64,000 nt of DNA from Roseovarius sp. M141 (GTDB taxonomy: Bacteria; Pseudomonadota; Alphaproteobacteria; Rhodobacterales; Rhodobacteraceae), in NCBI RefSeq assembly GCF_024355225.1, contig NZ_VCNH01000008.1, positions 1,240,001-1,304,000 of the forward strand, written 5' to 3'. Each line of letters begins with the position of its first letter. The stretch's first letter is position 1. A program made the position numbers and the translations under genes. Of this stretch, positions 47,684 to 56,630 are shown piece by piece. Below the pieces are notes generated by a model. The model was not told the DNA's origin. It did no database searches and worked only from the letters and a program-made list of their open reading frames with translations.

Positions 47684-48441
47684 AAACGCGGTTGGCCATC
47701 GCGCTGTTGCTGCTCGCCGCGCTGCCGACGCGGGCCGAGGAGGTGGTGCTGGGTCTGAGCCAGAACAGCGTGTCCATCGACACCACATTCAGCGGATCGC
47801 AGATCCTGCTGTTCGGGGCGATCAAGCGCGAGGTGGCGATCCCGGCGGATGAATTGGGGGTCGTGGTCACCATTGCCGGTCCCAGCCAGCCGCTGGACGT
47901 GCGCCGCAAGGAGCGCCGATTTGGCATCTGGGTCAACGTGGATGCGGTCGAGGTCGACAGCGCCCCAAGCTTCTATGCGGTGGCAACCAGCGGACCGTGG
48001 GCGCAAGTGCTGAGCCAGGTCGAGGATCTACGCCATAAAATCTCGATCCCGCGTGCGATCCGGTCTGTCGGAGCGCCCAGTACGGTGCAGAACGCGCAGG
48101 ATTTTACCGATGCGGTGATCCGTATCCGCACCCGCAGCGGTGCCTATCAGATCCGCGAGGGTGCGGTCGAGCTGTCCGAGCAAACGCTGTTCCGCACGTC
48201 AGTCGACCTGCCGTCGAACCTGACCGAGGGCGCCTATGTCACGCGTATTTTCCTGACCCGAAATAGTAATGTAGTCTCGCAATACGAGACCATCATCGAT
48301 GTGCGAAAGGTTGGCATGGAGCGGTGGTTGTTCGAGCTGTCGCGCGAAGATGCGGTGGTCTATGGGTTGATGTCACTGGCTATCGCGATTGCCGCCGGTT
48401 GGGGCGCGTCCGAAGCGTTCCGGCTGTTGCGGCGCGGGTAG
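47680..48441 (+). CDS. TIGR02186 family protein, partner of TSUP exporter
   Basis: 253 residues: a cleavable signal (TRLAIALLLLAALPTRAEE), a periplasmic beta-rich domain (VVLGLSQNSVSIDTTFSGSQILLFG, VTIAGPSQPLDVRRKERRFGIWVN) and a C-terminal membrane anchor (about 225-245) ending EAFRLLRRG. It overlaps the exporter gene by four bases. The exporter-TIGR02186 pairing is common in alphaproteobacteria, so it probably works with the exporter at the outer face of the inner membrane. Function unproven. Confidence 0.88.
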   Translation: MKTRLAIALLLLAALPTRAEEVVLGLSQNSVSIDTTFSGSQILLFGAIKREVAIPADELGVVVTIAGPSQPLDVRRKERRFGIWVNVDAVEVDSAPSFYAVATSGPWAQVLSQVEDLRHKISIPRAIRSVGAPSTVQNAQDFTDAVIRIRTRSGAYQIREGAVELSEQTLFRTSVDLPSNLTEGAYVTRIFLTRNSNVVSQYETIIDVRKVGMERWLFELSREDAVVYGLMSLAIAIAAGWGASEAFRLLRRG

Positions 48442-48527
48442 TGCGACGCCTGGCGCTGTAGCGCATGTGGAACGGGCGGAGCCTCCGGCGGGGATATTTT
48501 CGGCAAGAAGAAAGGGAAGTGGAGGGG

Positions 48528-50054
48528 CTATCCCTCGCTTGTTTCCAGCGTCAGGGGGACGGGTTTGGTACGCAGGTCATCCACGCGCAGGCTGTGTTCG
48601 GGTTTTGACAACCGGTTGCGCACAACCCAGTGCAGGCGCTCTTCGGCGCGGGTGATTGCGACGTAAGCGAGGCGTTTCCACAGCGGCTGGCCTGCTTCGC
48701 TCCGCCCCATCCGGGCGGCGGCGTATAGGTCGGGGGCGAAGACTTGCACGTCGTTCCATTGGCTGCCTTGCGCCTTGTGGATGGTGACGGCTGCGCCGTG
48801 CAGGAAGGTGGCGCCCATGTTTGCGGCGAAGGGGATGAACGGCTCTTCCTCGCCCGGTTTTTCGATCTTCACGATGCTGGCGGCGCTGATTTGTGGATCT
48901 TCGGCGCCCATGACGTGCAGGCGCGAAAAGCCGGGTTTGCGGCCCGGTCCCAGATAGACGACCTGCGCGCCCTTGATGAGGCCGCGTGCCTCGAGGTCGA
49001 GGCGCTTTTTACGATGTTTTAGCGGCAGCTCGATCCCGTCGCAGATCAGCGGCTCGCCTTCCAGCAGGGCATCTTCGGGGGCGCCGTGGACGGAGCGAAA
49101 GGCGTTGATCAGGCGGATGCGCGTCGCGTTGCGCCAAACCAGAACAGGGCTGCGGGCCATCAGATCGACCTGCACGCGCTGCGCCCATTGCACACGGTCG
49201 TCGCGTTTTGCAGCGTCTTCTATCATTTTTTCGAAATCGTGGAATTCGAGGGCCGGATCGGCCAGCGCGTGCGCCAGATCGAGGATAGGGTTGTCAGCGT
49301 CCTGGCGGTGGATGCGGTGCAGGATCAGTTTTGACGGCTCTGGCAGGGTCTCGAACACCATGCCGCCGGTGCTGTTGACGGGGGCCAGCTGCGCAGGGTC
49401 GCCGAACAGCAGGAGGGTCGGGAAAATCTCCTTGAGGTCGTCCATCTGGCGGGTGTCCAGCATGCTGGCCTCGTCGACAAATCCGATATCCAGCGGCTCG
49501 TCCCGGCGCTTCCATCCGGTAATGAAATCGCTGCCCTTCAGGCCCGCGGCGGCCAGCGCGCCGGGGATGGATTTGTTCGTCTGATAGAACGCGAAGGCGC
49601 GGTCGAGCGCGGTTTCCGACAGTTCTTCTATCTCAGGGCGCTCGCCATTGCCCGCCAGCCATTCGGCGATCTTCTCATACTGGGGGTCATAGACCGGGGT
49701 ATAAAGGATACGGTGGATCGTGGTTGCCGGAACGCCGTGCATGCGCAGGACCGAGGCGGCCTTGTTCGTGGGGGCGAGAATGGCAAGCGTGCGGCCGTCC
49801 TTGCGCTTCTTGCCCTCGTAGTCGCCCGACACGATGTCGACGCCCGCCTCCTCCAGCGCGCGGTAGAGCGCGGCCAGCAGCAACGTTTTGCCCGATCCGG
49901 CCTTGCCGATCACGGCCATGACGCTGGTGCCGCCCTCGCGCGGGGGGGTGGTGATGCCATTGTCCAGATCGACGCCGACGGCGCGGAGCGCCGCAGTGAT
50001 GCGGTCATGCGCTTCGGCCTGATCGGGGGAGTATGTGAGGGCGGTTTCTGTCAT
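48528..50054 (-). CDS. RecD-like superfamily 1 DNA helicase
   Basis: 508 residues: Walker A IGKAGSGKTLLLAAL (about 49-63), LAPTNKAASVLRMHGV (motif Ia), Walker B IGFVDEASMLD, FGDPAQLAPV (motif III), and C-terminal UvrD-like TIHKAQGSQWNDV and YVAITRAEERLHWVV. Such standalone RecD-type or Dda-like helicases act in DNA repair or recombination; no recB/recC lies nearby. It lacks the long N-terminal extension of RecD2. Monocistronic. Confidence 0.87.
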   Translation of the reverse strand: MTETALTYSPDQAEAHDRITAALRAVGVDLDNGITTPPREGGTSVMAVIGKAGSGKTLLLAALYRALEEAGVDIVSGDYEGKKRKDGRTLAILAPTNKAASVLRMHGVPATTIHRILYTPVYDPQYEKIAEWLAGNGERPEIEELSETALDRAFAFYQTNKSIPGALAAAGLKGSDFITGWKRRDEPLDIGFVDEASMLDTRQMDDLKEIFPTLLLFGDPAQLAPVNSTGGMVFETLPEPSKLILHRIHRQDADNPILDLAHALADPALEFHDFEKMIEDAAKRDDRVQWAQRVQVDLMARSPVLVWRNATRIRLINAFRSVHGAPEDALLEGEPLICDGIELPLKHRKKRLDLEARGLIKGAQVVYLGPGRKPGFSRLHVMGAEDPQISAASIVKIEKPGEEEPFIPFAANMGATFLHGAAVTIHKAQGSQWNDVQVFAPDLYAAARMGRSEAGQPLWKRLAYVAITRAEERLHWVVRNRLSKPEHSLRVDDLRTKPVPLTLETSEG

Positions 50055-50150
50055 GGCCGGACACTATAGGCGGGGGGCGAGGGGTGCCAGCGAAAGACGC
50101 GTTCGAAGGGTAGCGCGCCCGGCGTATCTGCCCGCCCGGCCCGCCTGCAT

Positions 50151-51647
50151 TCAGATCGTCTGATCGTAATCGCCGACCGATGGTTCGGTGCGGATGACCG
50201 CGTCGATATCCGCGAAGATCGCACGCATTTCAGCATCGCTCTCGCTGCTCTCGCAGACAACCACCAGATTGGGCGTGTTGGAGGAGGCGCGCACCAGCCC
50301 CCAGCTTCCGTTGTCAAGGATCACGCGCGCACCGTTGACGGTAACGACCTGCGCGATCTTGCGGCCTGCCAGCGGTTTTCCGGCCTCGTGATGTGCGACC
50401 AGCTTGGCAACCAGACGCTCCAGGACATCGTATTTCTCAAGATCGGCGCAGTAGGGTGACATGGTGGGGGTCGCATAGGTGACCGGAAGGGCACGGCGCA
50501 GGTCGGCCATGGATTTGTCCGAGTTGCGGTCCATCAGCTTGCAGATCTCGACGGCCACGCGCAGGCCGCAATCATAGCCGCGCCCGATGGGTTCGGCCAG
50601 GAAGTAGTGGCCGGATTTCTCGAACCCCGCCAATGCGCCGATTTCCTTGACGCGGCGCTTCATGTGGCTGTGGCCGGTTTTCCAGTAGTCGGCCTTGGCG
50701 CCGTGGGCCTGCAATTCGGGGTCGGAGGCGAATAGTCCGGTGGATTTCACGTCAGCGACAAAGGTGCTGCCGGGATAGAGACGCGCGAAATCGCGGGCCA
50801 TGATGACGCCCATCTTGTCGGCGAAAATCTCCTCGCCCTCGTTGTCGACCACGCCGCAGCGGTCGCCGTCACCGTCAAAGCCCAGCGCGAAATCGGCGCC
50901 GGACGCGCGTACGCTATCGGCCATGTCGTGCAGCATTTCCATTGCTTCGGGGTTCGGGTTGTAGTGCGGGAAAGTATAGTCCAGCTCGTTATGGGAGGGG
51001 ACCACCTCGACCCCCATGCGCGCGAACAGGTCGGGCGCGAAGGCGGACGCGGTGCCGTTGCCGGTGGCGCAGACCACCTTGAGCGGACGCGTCATTTTGA
51101 AATCGCCGACCAGATCGTCCAGGTACGCCTCGCGCACGCCCTCGATGAATTCGTAGCTGCCGCCGGGGCGGGGCTGGCCACGACCCTCCAGCACGATTTC
51201 CTTTAGCTCGCCCATCTCGTCGGGGCCGTGGGTCAGGGGCCGCTCGAATCCCATCTTGACGCCGGTCCAGCCGTTCGGGTTATGCGAGGCGGTGACCATC
51301 GCCACAGCAGGCGCATCCAGATGAAACTGTGCGAAATAGGCCATGGGGCTAAGGGCCGGGCCGATATCCAGCACCTTGATCCCGGCCTGCATCAGGCCCA
51401 GCATCAGCGCGTTCTTGATCGTCAGCGAATAGTCGCGATAGTCGTTGCCGACCGCGATCACCGGATCGATCCCGCGCGCAATCATCTGCGTACCAAGTCC
51501 GAGGCCCAGTGCCGTCATGCCGGGCAGGTTGATTTCCTCGGGGTATTTCCACCGCGCGTCATATTCACGAAACCCCGTGGGCGCGATCATCGCATCACGC
51601 AGGAATTCCCAAGTGTTCGGTGTAACGGTCGGCGCGGGTTTGGTCAC
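50151..51647 (-). CDS. Phosphomannomutase/phosphoglucomutase
   Basis: Interconverts hexose 6- and 1-phosphates for capsule, LPS and other polysaccharides. 498 residues, alpha-D-phosphohexomutase family: phosphoserine loop VTASHNPNGWTGVKMG (about 118-133), metal-binding LGFDGDGDRCGVVD, sugar-binding KTGHSHMKRRVKE, and phosphate-binding ARVILDNGSWGLVRASSNTP. The start is GTG at 51647. It lies 111 bp after the capsule export gene, which suggests it makes mannose-1-P for that polymer. AlgC-like dual specificity is probable but unproven. Confidence 0.9.
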   Translation of the reverse strand: MTKPAPTVTPNTWEFLRDAMIAPTGFREYDARWKYPEEINLPGMTALGLGLGTQMIARGIDPVIAVGNDYRDYSLTIKNALMLGLMQAGIKVLDIGPALSPMAYFAQFHLDAPAVAMVTASHNPNGWTGVKMGFERPLTHGPDEMGELKEIVLEGRGQPRPGGSYEFIEGVREAYLDDLVGDFKMTRPLKVVCATGNGTASAFAPDLFARMGVEVVPSHNELDYTFPHYNPNPEAMEMLHDMADSVRASGADFALGFDGDGDRCGVVDNEGEEIFADKMGVIMARDFARLYPGSTFVADVKSTGLFASDPELQAHGAKADYWKTGHSHMKRRVKEIGALAGFEKSGHYFLAEPIGRGYDCGLRVAVEICKLMDRNSDKSMADLRRALPVTYATPTMSPYCADLEKYDVLERLVAKLVAHHEAGKPLAGRKIAQVVTVNGARVILDNGSWGLVRASSNTPNLVVVCESSESDAEMRAIFADIDAVIRTEPSVGDYDQTI

Positions 51648-51758
51648 GGGCGGATCTCACTTCATGAAATAACTACGGCGGTCCCGGGCAGATGGCCTGC
51701 CCGAGGGTGAAATTGAACTGCACCACTGGCGATGCCAGATTATGCGCGGAAACTCAAT

Positions 51759-53411
51759 TCAAGAAGAGACCTGTTCGCGCAGGATCGACGCGGTCAGCGA
51801 TATCATCAGGTAAATGCCGGCGAAGACGAGGAATGCTAAAATCGTATTCTCGAACGCGCGGGGATAGGATGCATCCTGCGACGCGACGGGATTGACGCTG
51901 ACCGTCAGGTATCGGACCTGCTTGTTGGCCTCGCTCGCGGTCATCCGCTGCGCCTCCAGCGCGGCTTGGAGTACCATGTCTGCTGTCAGCAGATCGGCCT
52001 GCGCCATCTGGATGTCGGCGGTCTGCGACGCCAGCGATGCGCTGCCCTCGGCGGCGTCGGTCAGGCGCGCGCGTTGCTTGATCTGTTCGCGCTGGAGGAC
52101 CAGGATTTCGCTGGTCAGCGCCTCGACCTTGGCGTTGTTGGGGCGCGCGTTGTTCATCTGTGTGTTCAGCGCCAGCTGTTTTTCCTGAAGCTGCAATTCG
52201 ACATTGCCGATGAGCGAGCGGATATTTGCAATCTCGCCTTCGGGGTCCAGCACGGTGCCCTCCTGCATCGTGACCAGCTTGCGCTGCGCCTCGCGCCGTT
52301 CTTCCTTGGCCTCAGCCAGACTGGTGGTCGAGGATTCGACGGCATCCTCGCGCTTGCGCCTGGACAGGTCGTCGACGCGTTCCTCGGCATAGGTGATCAG
52401 CTTGCGTGAGAATTCGGCGCTGACCTCGGGATCGGCGCTCGATATCTCCATGCGCAGGACGCCCTCGGTGGGATCGTAGCCGATCTTCATGTACTTTTTG
52501 TACACTTTGTAGGCTTTTTCGTTGCTGGCATCGGGTTTCAGGCGCTGGATCGGGTCGATCCATGGCTGGCTGAAATGATCACGAAAACCGACGTCGCGGT
52601 CCAGCCGCAGCATCGCGTCCTTGGACAGCAGATAGGATTGGGTCGCGACCGCGTCCTGACCCGTGGCAAACTGGCTGGGCAACTTGAAACCGCCCATACC
52701 ACCGCCGCCGCCACCATCGGCGGACAGGATCAGAAATTCGGATTTGGTCGCATACATCGGTGTCGCGACGGCGTAGTAATAATAACCTGCCAGCAGTGTC
52801 GGCAGGAAAACAAAGGCGGCCAGCCGCGTCAGCAGCAGCAGAAGCTTGCGGCGACGGCGTTTCCCGATATCGCGCTGAATCCGCATGATTTCTTCGCTGC
52901 GCCGGTCCGCCGGGCTCAGCTGGGATGAGGGCAGGGTGGTTTGCGGCGATATCGTCTGGGGCAGTTGCACGCGCGGGGTGTCTGTGCCCTGCTCCTTTGC
53001 CGGGACCAGAGCGCCAATGTCGGTCTCGGTTTTGTCGGTCGTCACGAGATCCAGGATCGAGGCGCGATGGAACGGGTCGATTCCCTTGGCGCGCAAAAGA
53101 CGCACGGCGTCGAAATCCGAGGTCGGCGCCAGACCGTGCTTGTGTGCCACGCGCCGCGCGATGCGTAGCTGCCGACCTGTCAGGCCTTCATTGCGGATAT
53201 CGTCGATGTTTTGCGACGTGCCCGGTTCGCGCGTGCTGCTGGCCGCGTCGCTGCGCGGGGCATCGCCCTGTTGCTGTGGCTCGGGTGTGTGCGGCCCATC
53301 AGTCGGGCGCACATCACCCGAGGGCGCCGCACCCTGCCGGACATTCGCGTGCTCATCGGCGTCGGCGGCGCGGCGGATGCGGAATTTTCTAGCCTTGGGT
53401 TTCGTAGTCAT
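51759..53411 (-). CDS. kpsE: Capsule polysaccharide export inner-membrane protein (KpsE/CtrB type)
   Basis: Periplasmic adaptor linking a capsule ABC exporter with the outer membrane channel. 550 residues. A long cytoplasmic N-terminus (about 1-190) with Arg/Pro-rich segments; a first helix at about 193-215 (LLLLLTRLAAFVFLPTLLAGYYYYA); a periplasmic Wzz-like domain with coiled coils (SLAEAKEERREAQRKL, VELQLQEKQLALN); and a final helix near 520-540. The N-terminal extension is longer than in E. coli KpsE. The ATG lies 23 bases inside the kpsT gene, an overlap suggesting coupling. Confidence 0.87.
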   Translation of the reverse strand: MTTKPKARKFRIRRAADADEHANVRQGAAPSGDVRPTDGPHTPEPQQQGDAPRSDAASSTREPGTSQNIDDIRNEGLTGRQLRIARRVAHKHGLAPTSDFDAVRLLRAKGIDPFHRASILDLVTTDKTETDIGALVPAKEQGTDTPRVQLPQTISPQTTLPSSQLSPADRRSEEIMRIQRDIGKRRRRKLLLLLTRLAAFVFLPTLLAGYYYYAVATPMYATKSEFLILSADGGGGGGMGGFKLPSQFATGQDAVATQSYLLSKDAMLRLDRDVGFRDHFSQPWIDPIQRLKPDASNEKAYKVYKKYMKIGYDPTEGVLRMEISSADPEVSAEFSRKLITYAEERVDDLSRRKREDAVESSTTSLAEAKEERREAQRKLVTMQEGTVLDPEGEIANIRSLIGNVELQLQEKQLALNTQMNNARPNNAKVEALTSEILVLQREQIKQRARLTDAAEGSASLASQTADIQMAQADLLTADMVLQAALEAQRMTASEANKQVRYLTVSVNPVASQDASYPRAFENTILAFLVFAGIYLMISLTASILREQVSS

Positions 53412-54048
53412 AAAGCTGTTTTGCCTCTTCCAAGGTGTCGAACATATAAAGCTGGCCACCCATCAGCACTGCGGCGGAGGTGGCGAATTTCTCAAGCGTA
53501 GCGGGCGAATGGGACACAATAATGACGGTCGTCGTCTCCAGCCGCTCGCGCAGTATTTCGCCGGCCTTGCGGTTGAATTCAACATCGGTCGAACTGGGCA
53601 TGCCCTCATCGATCAGGTAGATGTCAAAATCCAGCGCCAGCATCAACGCGAAGGTAAAGCGTGACTTCATTCCGGCGCTGTAGGTGCCCAGCGGCTGGTC
53701 GAAATATTCGCCCAGATTGCACATCCAGCGGCAGAACGCCTCGACATAGTCGGGATCGAGGCCGTAGAGCCGCGCAATATAGCGGCTGTTTTCCATCGCG
53801 GACACCTTGGTGATGACACCGCCCATGAACCCCAAGGGGAAGCTGATGCGACAACTGCGCCGGATTTCGCCCTCGTCGGGTTTTTCCAGCCCAGCCATCA
53901 TGTTGATCACCGTCGTCTTGCCCGTCCCGTTCGGCGCCAGAATACCGATGGAGCGACCGACTTCGACCCGAAAAGAGACCTTTTCCAGGATTACCTTGCG
54001 CTGGGTGCCCGTCCAGAAGGACTTGCTGACGTTGTCGAACTCGAGCAT
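53389..54048 (-). CDS. kpsT: Capsule polysaccharide ABC exporter ATPase (KpsT type)
   Basis: 219 residues. Nucleotide-binding loop ILAPNGTGKTTVIN (Ala replaces the first Gly of Walker A), signature YSAGMKSRFTFALMLAL and Walker B IYLIDEGM, as in the KpsT/CtrD branch, where the signature departs from LSGGQ. H-loop VSHSP. GGAGAG precedes the ATG at 54048; ten further upstream codons add nothing. The permease KpsM, normally adjacent, is absent from the window. Confidence 0.9.
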   Translation of the reverse strand: MLEFDNVSKSFWTGTQRKVILEKVSFRVEVGRSIGILAPNGTGKTTVINMMAGLEKPDEGEIRRSCRISFPLGFMGGVITKVSAMENSRYIARLYGLDPDYVEAFCRWMCNLGEYFDQPLGTYSAGMKSRFTFALMLALDFDIYLIDEGMPSSTDVEFNRKAGEILRERLETTTVIIVSHSPATLEKFATSAAVLMGGQLYMFDTLEEAKQLYDYETQG

Positions 54049-54292
54049 GCGCTCTCCGAAAACTGCGCTGCGGCCCATTGGTTACGGGGCCCTTTGGGGT
54101 GGCGATGTGACCCGCATTATGCGGACTAGGCGCCACTATAGACAGGGGCACAACGCAAAATTACGCCGAAGCTGTAAATTATTCGTGCATGTTGTAGCTG
54201 TTTTTCACCGCATCTTGAAGCAGTGACGCGCCAGACGCCATTGTCGCGTTCCAAAGTTGGCATTTTGACGCTGGCGGCCCTATCTGCCCTGT

Positions 54293-54883
54293 ATGTCCGA
54301 TCTTGCCACCCGTATCAGCCAATGCCGCCTGTGCGCCGGTCGTTTTGCCGCGACGGCCACCACGCACAGGCCGCGCCCGGTGGCGTGGTTCGCGCCGGGG
54401 GCGCGCCTGCTGATTGCGGGGCAGGCGCCGGGCGCACGGGTGCATGACTCGGGCGTGCCATTCGACGATGCGTCGGGCGCGCGGCTCCGCGACTGGCTGG
54501 GGCTGGACACGCTTGCGTTCTATGACCGGTCCCGTGTGGCGATCGTGCCGATGGCGTTCTGTTTCCCGGGCTATGATGCCAAGGGCAGTGACCTGCCCCC
54601 GCCCGCCATTTGCCGCGAGACGTGGCATAATGCGGTGATGGCCGACCTCGCGCCCATCCGCCTGCGCGTGCTGGTGGGCGCCCATGCGCATCGCTATCAT
54701 TTGGGCGTGCGCGGCAGCATGACCCGGACGGTTGCGAACTGGCGCGATTACGCGCCCGAGGTTTTTGCCTTGCCGCATCCGTCCTGGCGCAATACCGGTT
54801 GGATCAGGAAAAATCCGTGGTTCGAGGCGCAGGTTCTGCCCGCGCTTCGTGCCCGTGTAGCAGAGGTGATGCAGGATGGCTGA
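54293..54883 (+). CDS. Uracil-DNA glycosylase family protein
   Basis: 196 residues. LLIAGQAPGARVHDSGVPFDDASG matches motif 1 of the UDG superfamily (GQAPG), and LPHPSWRN is the C-terminal motif 2. An N-terminal CRLC-type pair (ISQCRLCAGRF) could hold part of an Fe-S site as in families 4 and 5, but no second cysteine pair is obvious. It probably removes uracil or another damaged base. Starts 245 bp from the divergent kpsT start and overlaps the next gene by eight bases. Confidence 0.82.
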   Translation: MSDLATRISQCRLCAGRFAATATTHRPRPVAWFAPGARLLIAGQAPGARVHDSGVPFDDASGARLRDWLGLDTLAFYDRSRVAIVPMAFCFPGYDAKGSDLPPPAICRETWHNAVMADLAPIRLRVLVGAHAHRYHLGVRGSMTRTVANWRDYAPEVFALPHPSWRNTGWIRKNPWFEAQVLPALRARVAEVMQDG

Positions 54884-55661
54884 GACCGAACTGGACCGCA
54901 CGCATGCCGTGATGGAGGCCTGGGCCGAGGATGGCGCCGCGCGTCTGGGGTTTTACCACGCGCTGGCCGATACCCAGCTGTTCCTGCTGCTGACAGCCGA
55001 GGCCGCGGGCGACGACATCACCCCGCAGACATATGACGTCGACGGCGTGCCCCATGCGCTGGCCTTCGATACCGAGGATCGGCTGGCTGAGTTCACCGGC
55101 GCCGCCGCGCCCTATGCCGCGGTGCCGGGCCGTATTCTGGCAGGGATGCTGGCAGGCGCGGGGGCCGGGCTGGGCCTCAATCTGGGCGTTGCGCCCTCGT
55201 CGATCCTGCTGCCGCCCGAGGCGCTGGGCTGGCTGCACGAGACGCTGGGGCAGGGCGGCGCCGCCGAGGGTGGCGCGCGCCCCGACGCGCTGACGCCGCC
55301 GGGCAATGTGCCGCAACCGGTCCTGACCGCGCTGGATGCCAAGCTGGCGCGCGCCGGGGGGCTGGCCAGTCATGCCTGCCTGGCCGGGACGCGCTATTTA
55401 GGCGGCGAGGCGGGGCATCTGCTGGTGTTCATCGGCGCTGTGCCGCGGGCCGAGGCGGCATTGACACGCGCGGTGTCCGAGGCGCTGACCTTTTCAGGGG
55501 TCGAGGCAGGCACGCTTGATGTCGGCTTTGCCGCGCCGGGCAGCGTGTTGGCCGAGCGGATCGAGCGTGTCGGCCTGCGGTTCGATCTGCCACAGGGCGA
55601 GGCGCCAGAGCCGAGGGCGGCACCCGGGTCGGACCCCGAAAAGCCGCCGAAGCTGCGGTAG
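54876..55661 (+). CDS. SseB-family protein
   Basis: 261 residues. The N-terminal half (TELDRTHAVMEAW, FYHALADTQLFLLLTAEAA, YDVDGVPHALAFDTEDRLAEFTG) fits the SseB domain, named for an E. coli protein of uncertain role in serine sensitivity. A second half with HLLVFIGAVPRAEAALTRAVSEAL resembles the SseB C-terminal domain. Soluble, no signal. It overlaps the glycosylase gene by eight bases, so the two are coexpressed. Confidence 0.8.
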   Translation: MAETELDRTHAVMEAWAEDGAARLGFYHALADTQLFLLLTAEAAGDDITPQTYDVDGVPHALAFDTEDRLAEFTGAAAPYAAVPGRILAGMLAGAGAGLGLNLGVAPSSILLPPEALGWLHETLGQGGAAEGGARPDALTPPGNVPQPVLTALDAKLARAGGLASHACLAGTRYLGGEAGHLLVFIGAVPRAEAALTRAVSEALTFSGVEAGTLDVGFAAPGSVLAERIERVGLRFDLPQGEAPEPRAAPGSDPEKPPKLR

Positions 55662-55691
55662 GACGCAAACCGGTCGAAATGCAACGCTCGC

Positions 55692-56627
55692 TCAGTACCC
55701 CAGATCGCGATCCACCAGATGCAGCAGCGGCTCGCCCGCTTGGCTGCGGCGGATGTTTTCGGCGATGACCTGCGCCGCCGTCCCCTCGCGCGTGTCGGAT
55801 GCGGCATGCGGGGTCACCGTCACGGAGGGATGCGCCCAATAGGGATGGTCGGGCGGCAGCGGCTCTACCCGGAACACGTCCAGCGTTGCGTGCGCGATAT
55901 GCCCGGAATCAAGCGCCTCCAGCAGGGCGGAATCGTCGATCAGCGGCCCGCGTCCGGGGTTGACGATAAAGGCGCCCTTGGGCAATTGCGCCAGCCGCTG
56001 GGCGTTCACCAGATCTTCGGTTTCGGGTGTCTTGGGCAGTAGCAGCACCAAAATCTGCGCGGACTCCAGCGCCGCGCGCAGCCCCGCGTCGCCGTTCAGA
56101 CAGCGCACGCCTGGCACATCCTTGGGCGAGCGGCTCCAGCCCGTCACATCAAAGCCAAGCGATACAAGCGCCCGGGCGCAGGCCGTCCCCAGCGCACCGA
56201 GGCCCAGAATCGTGACGGGCCGGTCCTCGGCCAACGGCGGGGTGTCCACACGCCAGACACCGTCCTGACCATTGATATGCGCATCGATGCCCAAGTGATG
56301 GCGCAGCACATGCGCCGTGACCCATTCCACCATGCCCTGCGTCAGGCCGTGGTCCACCATGCGCGCCAGAGGCTGCGTCAGGGTCGGGTTGCTGACCACA
56401 TCCTCGACCCCGGCCCAGAGGTTCAGCACGGCTTTGCAGCGGGTGTAGGGCGCGAAATCCTGCACCGGGCCGTTGGGTGCCAGCACGATGTAATCCACAT
56501 CCTGCGGCGCGATGTCGGTGGACAGGTTGAAACCGCTCACTCCGGCCGCGTTCAGCGCCTTGGTCAAAGGCGCCTCATACTGGGGCCAGCGGTTCGCCTT
56601 GGCTGCGAACAGGATGTTGATGGTCAT
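55692..56627 (-). CDS. 2-Hydroxyacid dehydrogenase, GhrA-like glyoxylate/hydroxypyruvate reductase
   Basis: 311 residues of the D-isomer 2-hydroxyacid dehydrogenase family. NAD(P) site ILGLGALGTACARALVSLGFDVTGWSR; catalytic Arg in LWAGVEDVV and in VNPGRGPLID; Glu in VFRVEPLP; His in VTPHAAS. The branch pattern (LWAGVED..., GWSRSPK) fits GhrA, which reduces glyoxylate and hydroxypyruvate. It follows rodA by three bases, so it is carried on the cell-shape operon transcript although unrelated in function. Confidence 0.88.
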   Translation of the reverse strand: MTINILFAAKANRWPQYEAPLTKALNAAGVSGFNLSTDIAPQDVDYIVLAPNGPVQDFAPYTRCKAVLNLWAGVEDVVSNPTLTQPLARMVDHGLTQGMVEWVTAHVLRHHLGIDAHINGQDGVWRVDTPPLAEDRPVTILGLGALGTACARALVSLGFDVTGWSRSPKDVPGVRCLNGDAGLRAALESAQILVLLLPKTPETEDLVNAQRLAQLPKGAFIVNPGRGPLIDDSALLEALDSGHIAHATLDVFRVEPLPPDHPYWAHPSVTVTPHAASDTREGTAAQVIAENIRRSQAGEPLLHLVDRDLGY

Positions 56628-56630
56628 GGA

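Noticed and set aside
51685..51703. Hairpin CGGGCA-N7-TGCCCG between kpsE and the phosphomannomutase gene
   Set aside because: Short stem without a T run in a 111-bp spacer; not enough to call a terminator.
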